Source: DATBIO01 sp036556965
GTDB taxonomy: Bacteria > Acidobacteriota > Vicinamibacteria > Fen-336
Direction: 5' to 3'
Assembly: GCA_036556965.1 (NCBI GenBank)
Contig: DATBIO010000025.1
Coordinates: forward strand, 1 to 24,499
Length of the DNA stretch: 24,499 nucleotides
Notes under the pieces: model-generated
Told to the model about the DNA's origin: nothing
Database searches by the model: none
The model's input: the letters and a program-made list of their open reading frames with translations, nothing else
Program-made: the position numbers and the translations under genes
Part shown: piece by piece, positions 1 through 6,651 of the stretch
How the letters are laid out: each line of letters opens with the position of its first letter
How positions within the stretch are numbered: position 1 is the first letter of the stretch

Positions 1-79
1 GTTGCGCCGGGGCCTCGTCCACGGAGACCTCGCGGATCTCGGAGCGGACCTTGCGCAACATCTCCTTGAAGGTGCTCAC
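1..79 (-). CDS. N-terminus of a possible rhodanese/MoeB (MoeZ-type) protein, cut by the window edge
   Basis: Only the first 26 codons are visible. A GTG start at 79-77 is preceded by a clear Shine-Dalgarno (GGGAGG, 90-85) with a 5-base spacer, so this is very likely a real start. The peptide begins MSTFKEMLRKVRSEIREV and continues SVDEA. A short charged helix followed by 'EVSVDEA' is how some rhodanese-containing or rhodanese-linked MoeB/ThiF adenylyltransferases begin. Such an enzyme activates the MoaD C-terminus and would fit the moa genes at the other end of the window. The identification rests on about 25 residues and is weak; that a gene starts here is much firmer. The rest of the gene lies left of the window. 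Confidence 0.45.
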   Translation of the reverse strand, partial: MSTFKEMLRKVRSEIREVSVDEAPAQ

Positions 80-84
80 GTCAA

Positions 85-90
85 CCTCCC
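85..90 (-). promoter_or_regulatory. Shine-Dalgarno of the left-edge gene
   Basis: GGGAGG on the minus strand, five bases before the GTG at 79. It is one of the strongest ribosome binding sites in the window and decides the start of the truncated leftward gene. Confidence 0.7.
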
Positions 91-185
91 GCGGGGCCCT
101 GGTCCCGGGGAGGCGCGCCGGAGCGGCGGCGGAGCTTCGCAGGTCGGGACCGCGAGGTCCCTCGCCCGTGCGGCGGGCGAGGACC

Positions 186-191
186 AGTATA
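186..191 (-). promoter_or_regulatory. Candidate -10 box (TATACT) for the left-edge gene
   Basis: TATACT on the minus strand matches the sigma-70 -10 consensus at 5 of 6 positions in an otherwise very GC-rich gap. It would give a leader of about 100 bases before the GTG at 79. I see no good -35 at the right distance. The 186-bp gap (80-264) separates two divergent genes and otherwise holds nothing I recognise. Confidence 0.35.
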
Positions 192-245
192 CGACAGGAC
201 GCGGCGGGTCCGGCGCCCCGGCCGGCCGGCCGGGCGGACTCCATT

Positions 246-251
246 TACAAT
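246..251 (+). promoter_or_regulatory. Candidate -10 box (TACAAT) for the PATAN-FHA gene
   Basis: TACAAT matches TATAAT at 5 of 6 positions and ends 13 bases before the ATG at 265. The gene has no Shine-Dalgarno, so a leaderless or very short-leader transcript is likely. No convincing -35 is visible. Confidence 0.45.
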
Positions 252-264
252 CAGCGCAGCCACC

Positions 265-1470
265 ATGGAGCGCGTCCTCGAAGGCGACCTCGCCCGCTTC
301 GACGCCCCCGACCTGCTCAACCTCTTGAGCGTGGCGCGGCACACGGGGGTGCTCGTGCTCGAGCGCAAGGACCAGGAGACCAAGGTGTTCGTGCGCACGG
401 GGCGGCCGGTGTTCGCCTGCTCCACCCACGAGGACCTGCGCTTCGGCAACCTCCTGGTGCGGCTGGGGCGCATCAAGAAGGAGACGCTGGAGCCCGCGCT
501 GGAGCGGCGCCGGACGGGCCGCCGGCGCCTGGGCCAGGTGCTGGTGGCGGACGAGGTGCTCAGCCAGGGCGACCTGGCCTCCCTCCTCAAGGTCCAGGTC
601 TCGGAGGTGATCTTCGACAGCTTCACCTGGCCCGACGGCGTGTTCACGTTCTGGGACCGCGTGCCTCCGCCTCCCACCGCGGTCACCCTGGAGATGGACC
701 TCCAGAACCTGCTGCTCGAGGGGGTGCGACGGCTCGACGTGCGCGGGCGCCTGGCCGAGGTGCTGCCCGACCGCGCGATGGTCCCGGAGCCCCTGGCCAA
801 CGCCGACCGCGTGAAGGGCGCGGCCAGCCTCACCCCCGAGGAGTGGAAGGTCTTCTTCCTGGTGGATGGCCGGCGCACCCTGGAGGAGATCTGCCGCTCC
901 ACGGGGGGCGACGAGCAGGAGACGCTCTACGTGCTGTGGACCCTGCTGCGGGCGAGGTTCGTGGCCCTGGTGCCCCCGGCCGGCACCGACGGCAAGAAGA
1001 AGGGCAGCGGCGGCGACGCCACGCAGAAGGTGCCCGTCTACCGTCCGGCGGGGCCGCCCGCGGTGGAGGTCGAGTTCGCCACTCCCATTCGCGGCACCGC
1101 GGTGGCCGACGACACCAAGGAGATCGTGAGCCCGCAGGCGGTGCACTACGCGGGCGGAGTGCAGCGCGTCACGGTGAGCCGCCTCGTGCTGCTGCAGGAC
1201 GGCGGAGAGACGTCGTTCCCCATGACGCGCGACACCTACACCGTGGGCCGCCACCGCAACAACGACATCGTGGTCAGCGACCCCAAGGTCTCCTCCTTCC
1301 ACGCCCGCATCGACCGCACGCCGGACGGCTTCCTCCTCGTGGACCTCAAGAGCCGCAACGGCAGCTTCGTCAACGGGCGCCGGGTGGAGAGCGCGCTGCT
1401 GCACACCGGCGACGAGGTGCGCCTGGGCGCGGCGCGCCTGACCTACAAGGTCGACTACACGGCGGCCTGA
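265..1470 (+). CDS. DUF4388 (PATAN) and FHA domain protein
   Basis: A 401-residue cytoplasmic protein with no signal peptide or membrane segment. Residues about 1-160 resemble the DUF4388/PATAN domain (opening MERVLEGDLARF, with 'GVLVLER' and 'GRPVFA'), often found in gliding, signalling and two-component proteins of Myxococcota and Acidobacteriota. A middle part (about 185-245) looks like a winged-helix-type segment ('LTPEEWKVFFLVDGRRT'). A charged linker rich in K, G and D follows. The C-terminus (about 305-400) is an FHA phosphothreonine-binding domain: GR near 329, SSFHARI at about 343-349 and SRNGSFVNGR at about 363-372, with the conserved G-R, S-x-x-H and N-G residues. It probably reads a Ser/Thr-kinase signal, but no kinase is nearby. 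The ATG is chosen because it opens the PATAN domain directly and follows a -10-like box. The DUF1015 gene starts 17 bases after its stop. Confidence 0.85.
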   Translation: MERVLEGDLARFDAPDLLNLLSVARHTGVLVLERKDQETKVFVRTGRPVFACSTHEDLRFGNLLVRLGRIKKETLEPALERRRTGRRRLGQVLVADEVLSQGDLASLLKVQVSEVIFDSFTWPDGVFTFWDRVPPPPTAVTLEMDLQNLLLEGVRRLDVRGRLAEVLPDRAMVPEPLANADRVKGAASLTPEEWKVFFLVDGRRTLEEICRSTGGDEQETLYVLWTLLRARFVALVPPAGTDGKKKGSGGDATQKVPVYRPAGPPAVEVEFATPIRGTAVADDTKEIVSPQAVHYAGGVQRVTVSRLVLLQDGGETSFPMTRDTYTVGRHRNNDIVVSDPKVSSFHARIDRTPDGFLLVDLKSRNGSFVNGRRVESALLHTGDEVRLGAARLTYKVDYTAA

Positions 1471-1487
1471 CCGCGGAGCCAGGAGCC

Positions 1488-2735
1488 GTGCCCGCCATCC
1501 GCCCCTTCGCCGCCGTCCGCTACGCCGTCCCCGACGGCGAGCTGGGCCGCGTGCTGGCGCCCCCCTACGACGTCATCCCGCCCGCCTACCAGCGCGAGCT
1601 GTACGCGCGCGACCCCCGCAACGTGGTGCGCCTGGTGCTCAACGACAAGGCGGGAGAGGCGGGCTACCGGGAGGTCGCGGAGACGTACGCGCGCTGGCGG
1701 GCCGAGGGACTGCTCGCCTCCGATCCCGAGCCCGCCCTCTACCTGCTCGAGCAGGAGTTCGCGCTGGCGGGGGAGCGCCGGCGGCGTCGCGGGCTCCTGG
1801 CCCGCTTCCGCGCCGAGGACCCCGCCACGCGCGCCGTGCTTCCGCACGAGCACACGCGCCCGGGTCCGCGCGAGGACCGCTACCGCGTGCTCCTGGCCAC
1901 CCGCGCCAACTTCAGCCCCATCTTCCTGATGTTCCCCGACGCCGGCCGTCGCTTCCAGGCGCTGGCGGGGCCCGCGGCCGCGGGCCCGCCCCTCGCCACC
2001 TACACCGACGACGCCGGGGTGGCCCACCGGCTGTGGCGGCTGGCCGACTCCGGGACGGTGGCGGGGGCGGCCGAGCTGCTCGGGGGAGTCACCGCCTACA
2101 TCGCCGACGGGCACCATCGATACGCGTGCGCCCTGCGGTACCGCGAGGAGTTCGGGCCCGAGGGCGCCTGGACCCTTGGCTACTTCACGCCCCTGGAGGA
2201 CGGGGGACTGTGCGTGCTGCCCTACCACCGCCTGCTGGCGGCGGGGCCGTCCCTGCCCGCGGCCCGCGGCGCGCTGGTGGCGAAGGGGTTTCGTGTCGCG
2301 GAGGTCGAGGACGCGAAGGCCGCCGCGGCCAGGGTGGCCCGCTCCTCCGCCGCTTATGCCTTCGGCCTGGCCGCCCCGCAGGGTGGCGCGCTGGTGGCGG
2401 AGGCCGGCGCCGAGCAGGCGCGCGAGCTGGCGGGAGCGGACAGCCTGCGCGCCCTGGACACGTTCTTCTTCCACGAGGCCGTGCTGGGGCCGCTCCTGGG
2501 GGTGGCCGCGGAGGCCGTGCGCTACGTCCACTCCTTCGAGGAGGCGGAGAAGGACCTGGCCGCGGGCGCGTGCCGCCTGGCCGTGCTCATGCGCGGCACG
2601 CCCCTCGCGCAGATCGTGGCCGTGGCCGAGGCGGGTGAGTCGATGCCGGCCAAGAGCACGTTCTTCCATCCCAAGCTGCCGTCGGGGCTGCTCATACACG
2701 AGCTGCCCCCGGGGCGGCGCGCCGCCCGGGCCTAG
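1488..2735 (+). CDS. DUF1015 family protein (COG4198)
   Basis: A 415-residue soluble protein. The GTG start follows AGGAG with a short spacer and opens directly on the conserved N-terminus 'VPAIRPFAAVRY'; the frame is open further upstream but there overlaps the PATAN-FHA gene. Family hallmarks are 'APPYDVI' near residue 25, 'PHEHTRPGPREDR' starting with His120-Glu121, and 'IADGHHRYACALRYREE' with His209-His210-Arg211. The last resembles the ParB/SerK-type nucleotide-binding loop. DUF1015 proteins have been linked to the ParB/sulfiredoxin-like fold and often lie near serine biosynthesis genes, but none is seen here. Function is therefore unknown; a small-molecule kinase role is only a guess. 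It probably shares a transcript with the PATAN-FHA gene 17 bases upstream. Its stop codon shares CTAG with the convergent phosphodiesterase gene. Confidence 0.88.
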   Translation: MPAIRPFAAVRYAVPDGELGRVLAPPYDVIPPAYQRELYARDPRNVVRLVLNDKAGEAGYREVAETYARWRAEGLLASDPEPALYLLEQEFALAGERRRRRGLLARFRAEDPATRAVLPHEHTRPGPREDRYRVLLATRANFSPIFLMFPDAGRRFQALAGPAAAGPPLATYTDDAGVAHRLWRLADSGTVAGAAELLGGVTAYIADGHHRYACALRYREEFGPEGAWTLGYFTPLEDGGLCVLPYHRLLAAGPSLPAARGALVAKGFRVAEVEDAKAAAARVARSSAAYAFGLAAPQGGALVAEAGAEQARELAGADSLRALDTFFFHEAVLGPLLGVAAEAVRYVHSFEEAEKDLAAGACRLAVLMRGTPLAQIVAVAEAGESMPAKSTFFHPKLPSGLLIHELPPGRRAARA

Positions 2736-3478
2736 GCGGTCTCCCGGAGCGCTTCCAGCATCGGCCCCGGCCGGTTGGTGCCGATGCCATACAGCTCGAA
2801 GCGGGCCAGCCCGGGCAGCTCCGCCTCGTCGTCCACCACCCAGGTCGCCAGCTTGAGCCCGGCCTCGCGCGCGCGCTCGCGCATCTCGTCGCTCAGCATC
2901 CCCTTCTCGGGCAGGACGATCTCGCAGCCCGCCTCGCGCGAGAGGGCCAGGGCCTCGCCCACCGCGGCGCGGAGGAAGAGGTGGCCGCGAACGATCTCCG
3001 GGGCCAGCTCCCGGCAGCGCAGCAGCGCGCGATGGTCGAAGGAGATGAGGGCCGCGCCGTCCTCCACGCCCGCCTTGCGCACGGCGGCCACGGTGATGGC
3101 CTCGACCCCGTCCCGACCGTCCGCGCCCACCGACTCCGCCTTGATCTCGATGAGGGCGCGCGCGCGCCCGCGGAGCAGGGCCAGGACCTCGGCCAGGGTG
3201 GGCACCTTCTCCCCCGCATAGGCGCTGCCGAAGCGCGCGGGGTACCCGGCGGAGAGGGCCCGTACCTCGCGCAGGGTGAGGTCGGCCAGCCGTCCGTGGC
3301 CGTCCGTGGTGCGGTCCACGGCGGCGTCGTGCAGGACCACCGGCTCGCCGTCGCGCGTGAGCTGGACGTCGAACTCCACCAGCTCCGCCCCCACTTCCAG
3401 GGCGGAGACGAAGGCGACCTTGGTGTTCTCGGGGCGGTGGGCGGAGTCGCCGCGGTGGGCGATGACGAGCGGCGTCAC
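2732..3478 (-). CDS. glycerophosphodiester phosphodiesterase (GDPD family)
   Basis: A 248-residue enzyme that hydrolyses glycerophosphodiesters to sn-glycerol-3-phosphate and an alcohol, used in phospholipid turnover. The GDPD signature is complete: catalytic His8-Arg9-Gly10, PENT at 16-19, metal ligands Glu35 and Asp37, the second catalytic His50 in 'VVLHD', and 'IEIK' in the barrel. No signal peptide is visible, so it should be the cytoplasmic UgpQ-like type. The GTG start puts the HRG motif at the usual position; a TATCCT box lies 6 bases upstream. It lies 58 bases after the HD-GYP gene and may be read from either promoter. Its stop overlaps that of the DUF1015 gene by four bases. Substrate range cannot be told from the sequence. 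Confidence 0.93.
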   Translation of the reverse strand: MTPLVIAHRGDSAHRPENTKVAFVSALEVGAELVEFDVQLTRDGEPVVLHDAAVDRTTDGHGRLADLTLREVRALSAGYPARFGSAYAGEKVPTLAEVLALLRGRARALIEIKAESVGADGRDGVEAITVAAVRKAGVEDGAALISFDHRALLRCRELAPEIVRGHLFLRAAVGEALALSREAGCEIVLPEKGMLSDEMRERAREAGLKLATWVVDDEAELPGLARFELYGIGTNRPGPMLEALRETA

Positions 3479-3484
3479 CCGCCT

Positions 3485-3490
3485 AGGATA
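3485..3490 (-). promoter_or_regulatory. Candidate -10 box (TATCCT) for the GDPD gene
   Basis: TATCCT on the minus strand matches 4 of 6 -10 positions and ends 6 bases before the GTG at 3478, the spacing expected for a leaderless transcript. No -35 recognised. Confidence 0.3.
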
Positions 3491-3536
3491 GCAGGGCCGG
3501 CGCGGGCGCCCCGGCGCGTCCGCGCGATGACGGCGC

Positions 3537-5507
3537 CTAGCCCACGGACGCGGGGGCGCCCGCCACGGGCAGCGTCTTCTCGAAGACCCTGGCCCCGATG
3601 AACAGGTCGAGGACGCGGGGGTCGAGCTTCCCCGCCCGCGTCTCCTCGCGCAGGATGTCGAGGGCCTTCTCCACGGGCACCGACTTCTTGTAGGGCCGGT
3701 CCCAGGCCACCAGCGCGTCGAAGATGTCGGAGATGGTCATCATCTTCGACTGGATCGGGATGTCGGGGCCGGCGAGCCCGCGGGGGTATCCGCTGCCGTC
3801 GAGCTTCTCGTGGTGGGCGTAGGCGATGTCCGGGACCCGCCGGTACTCCTGCGTCCAGGGGATCTGGGCCAGGAAGCGGTAGGTGTGGGTGACGTGGCTC
3901 TCGATCTCGCGCCGCTCCTTCTCGGAGAGGCTGCCCCGGCGGATGCTCAGGGCCTGCAGCTCGTTGGCGGTGAGATAGGGCTGGAGCTGGCCGTCCATGT
4001 CGAAGGTGCGGGAGGGAAGCTCGAGGAGGGCGCGGAAGCGCTCCTCCTCGAGGATGGTGGGCTCGTTGGCCTCCATCACCGCCTTGATCAGGGTCTCCAG
4101 CTCGCCCATGCGCGCGGCGTAGAGGGCGTCGATCTCGGCCGCCAGCTCGGGACGGTCGCGCCCGCCGGACAGGGCCTCGAGCTTGGCGCGGAGGTGCTCG
4201 GCCTCCAGCGTGCGCTTGATGTAGGCGAAGCGCTGCTTGATCAGCAGCTGCTCGCCCACGTAGAGCTTCTTGCCCTTGATCAGGACCTTCTCCCGCACCC
4301 CGACCTTGCCGAAGTCGTGCAGCAGGCTGGCGTAGCGGATCTCCTCCAGCTGGTCGCGGGTGAAGGAGACGTCCTTGAAGGGCCCGGTGGTGAGGGCGTC
4401 CATCTTCTCCGCCATGTCCACGGTGAGGACGGCCACGCGGCCGGAGTGGCCGGAGGTGGTGGGGTCGCGGCTCTCGATGGCCGTCACCGAGGCGCGCACG
4501 AAGGAGTCGAAGAGGGTCTTGATCTCCTCGATGAGGCGGGTGTTCTCGAAGGCCACCGCCGCCTGGCTGGCCAGCGAGCTGACCAGCTCCTCGTCCACGG
4601 AGGTGAAGGGGACCACCAGCTCCTCCACCAGGGACACCGGACGGAGGACGGCCTTGGCGTCGCGCTTCTTGTTGATGAGCTGCACCACGCCGATGACGGT
4701 GCCCTGGTGGTCCTTCATGGGCACGGCGAGGACGGACTTGGTGCGGTAGCCGGAGCGCTCGTCGAAGGCGCGGCTGATGGTGTAGGGCGTGCCCGGGGCC
4801 AGGTGGTACGCGTCCCCCACGTTCACGGGCTGGCCGCTCAGCGCGGCGTAGCCGGCCACCGAGGCCTCGTTGAGGGGGACCTTGAACTCGCTGAAGGTCA
4901 CGGCCAGCGAGTCGTTGTGGGCGAGCACGAAGCGGAGCTGGTCGTCGTGCTGGTTGTCGTGGTCGGGGCCCCTCTCCACCAGGTACAGGGTGCCCGCGTC
5001 GGCGGCGGTGATGCTGCGGCTGCGCGAGAGGATCAGCTCCAGGAGCTTGTTGATGTCGCGCTGCGCGGAGAGGGCCACCCCGATGTTGTTCAGCTCGTGC
5101 AGCTCGAGGCTCTTGCGGGCGAGGGCGTCGTCGAGCTGCTCGATGACGCGCCGGCCGTTGACCAGCTCCAGGGCCCGCTCCAGGCGCAGGCGCAGCCTGG
5201 GCGGGGTCACGGGCCGGATGAGGATGTCGTCCACGTACGGGTGCCGGCGGAGGGCGTCGTCGGCCTCGGCCACCGCGCACACCGCCACCAGCACCGCGCG
5301 CCGGGTGCCGCCGCCGCGCACCCAGGCCTCCACCGCCGGCTTCTCGCGGGCCAGGTGCGCCGCGTCGGTGAGGATGAGGGTGGGCGTGCGGGGGTCCAGC
5401 AGCGCCTGGAGGGTGGCCAGGGTGTCCACCTCCTGGGCCGGGAAGCCCACCGGCAGCTCGCCCGCGAGGATGTCCCGCGCCTTGCCCCAGATCACGATGT
5501 TCGCCAT
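3537..5507 (-). CDS. receiver-like / GAF / HD-GYP domain phosphodiesterase
   Basis: A 656-residue predicted cyclic-di-GMP phosphodiesterase-type regulator. Residues about 1-118 look like a degenerate response-regulator receiver: 'LILTD' keeps an Asp-like position, but the usual Lys is Arg in 'ILIRPVTPPRL'. A coiled segment (about 118-150) leads to a GAF domain (about 150-330) with 'RDINKLLELIL', 'TLYLVERG' and 'LAVPMKD'. The HD domain starts near residue 340 ('ESRDPTTSGHSGRVA'), has the metal-binding His397-Asp398 in 'LLHDFGKVGV', and carries 'HHEKLDGSGYPRGL' with the GYP at 573-575. About 165 residues separate HD from GYP, against roughly 60 in the canonical family, so there is a helical insertion of about 100 residues. 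The ATG at 5507 has AGGGG about six bases upstream; a GTG directly before it (5510) is an alternative. Whether it acts on c-di-GMP is inferred. Confidence 0.9.
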   Translation of the reverse strand: MANIVIWGKARDILAGELPVGFPAQEVDTLATLQALLDPRTPTLILTDAAHLAREKPAVEAWVRGGGTRRAVLVAVCAVAEADDALRRHPYVDDILIRPVTPPRLRLRLERALELVNGRRVIEQLDDALARKSLELHELNNIGVALSAQRDINKLLELILSRSRSITAADAGTLYLVERGPDHDNQHDDQLRFVLAHNDSLAVTFSEFKVPLNEASVAGYAALSGQPVNVGDAYHLAPGTPYTISRAFDERSGYRTKSVLAVPMKDHQGTVIGVVQLINKKRDAKAVLRPVSLVEELVVPFTSVDEELVSSLASQAAVAFENTRLIEEIKTLFDSFVRASVTAIESRDPTTSGHSGRVAVLTVDMAEKMDALTTGPFKDVSFTRDQLEEIRYASLLHDFGKVGVREKVLIKGKKLYVGEQLLIKQRFAYIKRTLEAEHLRAKLEALSGGRDRPELAAEIDALYAARMGELETLIKAVMEANEPTILEEERFRALLELPSRTFDMDGQLQPYLTANELQALSIRRGSLSEKERREIESHVTHTYRFLAQIPWTQEYRRVPDIAYAHHEKLDGSGYPRGLAGPDIPIQSKMMTISDIFDALVAWDRPYKKSVPVEKALDILREETRAGKLDPRVLDLFIGARVFEKTLPVAGAPASVG

Positions 5508-5564
5508 CACCCGCCCCTGGAGAGACCGCGGAAGGGTAGCACACCGCTCCCGGGCGCCGGCGAC

Positions 5565-5580
5565 GGCCGCCGCCGCGGCC
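5565..5580 (-). terminator. Short GC-only stem after the gph stop
   Basis: GGCCGC and GCGGCC can pair as a 6-bp stem with a 4-base loop directly after the TAG of the phosphatase gene. There is no U tract, so it is at most a weak terminator or an mRNA-stabilising hairpin. Confidence 0.2.
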
Positions 5581-6221
5581 TAGAGGTGCGCGGGGAGCTC
5601 CCTCAGGTCGTCGAGGAGCAGGTCCGGCGGTGTCTCGCGCAGCGACTCCGGGCCGAGGCCGTAGGACACGCCCACGGCGCGGACGCCCGCCGCGTGGGCG
5701 GTGCGCACGTCCACCGCGGAGTCTCCGACCAGGACCGCCTCCCCGGGCGCCGCCCCCGCCTCCGCCAGCAGCAGGAGCAGCCCCTCGGGATCGGGCTTCT
5801 TCGAGCCGAGGTCTCCCCCGCCGAGGACGCGGAAGAAGCGCCCACCCAGGCCGAGGCCGTCCAGGATGCGGCGGCTCATGTCGCCCGGCTTGTTGGTGAG
5901 CACGGCCAGGCGCCGCGGGACGAGGGCGTCGAGGGCCTCCGCCACGCCTTCGTACGGCCGCGTGGTCTCGAGGAGGCGGACGCCGTACTCCTCGAGGAAG
6001 ACGGGGAGCACCTCCTCCGGCGAGAGGCCCAGGCCCGCGCGCGCGAGCCCCCGGGCCACGAGCTGGCGGGCGCCGTCGCCGATCATGCCCCGCACCTCGG
6101 ACAGGGGGAGGAGCGGCGTGGCCGGCGCCACCCGGCGCAGGCTCGCGTTCAGGGCCGCGGCCAGGTCCTGCGACGAGTCGACGAGGGTGCCGTCCAGGTC
6201 GAAGACGACGAGGCGGGTCAC
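5580..6221 (-). CDS. gph: HAD-family phosphoglycolate phosphatase-like hydrolase
   Basis: A 213-residue HAD hydrolase. Motif I is 'VFDLDGTLVDS' with nucleophile Asp8 and acid/base Asp10, motif II lies in 'LAVLTNKPG', the motif III Lys is in 'GSKKPDP', and motif IV is 'VLVGDSAVDV'. A helical cap lies between motifs I and II. Length and motifs match Gph, which clears 2-phosphoglycolate from DNA repair or metabolism, but PpaX and other HAD phosphatases look alike, so the substrate is not certain. The GTG start at 6221-6219 overlaps the TGA stop of the upstream DUF309-like gene in a GTGA, so translation is probably coupled. The HD-GYP gene begins 72 bases downstream. Confidence 0.88.
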   Translation of the reverse strand: MTRLVVFDLDGTLVDSSQDLAAALNASLRRVAPATPLLPLSEVRGMIGDGARQLVARGLARAGLGLSPEEVLPVFLEEYGVRLLETTRPYEGVAEALDALVPRRLAVLTNKPGDMSRRILDGLGLGGRFFRVLGGGDLGSKKPDPEGLLLLLAEAGAAPGEAVLVGDSAVDVRTAHAAGVRAVGVSYGLGPESLRETPPDLLLDDLRELPAHL

Positions 6222-6586
6222 TCCGGGAGCACGCGGAGACGCGGCAGCCGGGAGGGGGCGTGCTCCTCGCGCTTGCCCGCGAGGGACTCCCGTATCTCCA
6301 CCAGCACGCGGCGGAAGTCCTCGCGCAGCGCTTCCACGTTGAGACCGCGGTAGCGGGGGAGGAAGACGTCCAGCTTGCGCAGCGAGGCGGCGATCATGTG
6401 CTCGGCGTCCGCCAGGTCGCCGTCGCTCAGCTGCAGCAGGGCCTCCGCCAGGTTCTTGAGCAGGGCGTAGAACTGCCGCTCGGAGGGCGCCCGCGTCTGC
6501 GAGGTCATGGCCTCCAGCGCGTCCTGGAAGCTGGAGAAGCGGCCGTCGTTGAAGAGCGCGACCGCCGCGCGGAGGGCATCGTCCAT
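6218..6586 (-). CDS. DUF309-like small helical protein
   Basis: A 122-residue, nearly all-helical protein. The order 'ALFNDGRFSSFQDALEA', 'LKNLAEALLQLSDGDLADAEHM', 'LRKLDVFLPRYRGLNVEAL' follows DUF309: F-N-x-G-x-(Y/F), then a helix that usually carries H-E, then a 'Q-L-A-A-A-L-x-x-x-x-G' helix, then 'L...LP.Y.G.....L'. The usual H-E pair of the first helix is replaced by F-Q here, so any metal site built on it is absent or different. Function of the family is unknown. It overlaps gph by four bases (GTGA), so the two are translated together. The ATG at 6586 is favoured because a TAGCAT box lies 7 bases upstream. An alternative is a conserved hypothetical outside DUF309. Confidence 0.7.
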   Translation of the reverse strand: MDDALRAAVALFNDGRFSSFQDALEAMTSQTRAPSERQFYALLKNLAEALLQLSDGDLADAEHMIAASLRKLDVFLPRYRGLNVEALREDFRRVLVEIRESLAGKREEHAPSRLPRLRVLPE

Positions 6587-6593
6587 CGGTTCG

Positions 6594-6599
6594 ATGCTA
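6594..6599 (-). promoter_or_regulatory. Candidate -10 box (TAGCAT) for the DUF309-like gene
   Basis: TAGCAT on the minus strand matches 4 of 6 -10 positions, ends 7 bases before the ATG at 6586, and no Shine-Dalgarno is present. A leaderless start for the DUF309-gph pair would fit. No clear -35. Confidence 0.35.
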
Positions 6600-6623
6600 A
6601 CAGGAGTCGCCCGTCCCGCCTCT

Positions 6624-6639
6624 CCCGCCGCAGGGCGGG
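6624..6639 (-). terminator. Short hairpin between the sulfatase and DUF309-like genes
   Basis: CCCGCC and GGCGGG form a 6-bp stem with a 4-base loop in the 65-bp gap after the sulfatase stop. There is no U tract. It may mark the end of the sulfatase transcript, consistent with the separate -10 box just downstream. Confidence 0.25.
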
Positions 6640-6651
6640 GCGCCGGGCCCG

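Noticed and set aside
51..1487. Extension of the DUF1015 frame to the left as a fused N-terminal part
   Set aside because: The extra 479 codons are out of frame with the PATAN-FHA gene, read as Arg/Gly/Pro-rich sequence, and a proper GTG with AGGAG opens the conserved DUF1015 N-terminus.
3810..6353. Long open frame of about 850 codons on the plus strand
   Set aside because: It lies wholly antisense to the HD-GYP, gph and DUF309-like genes, its product is rich in Gly, Ala, His and Val with no recognisable domain, and long frames without stops are expected at this GC content.
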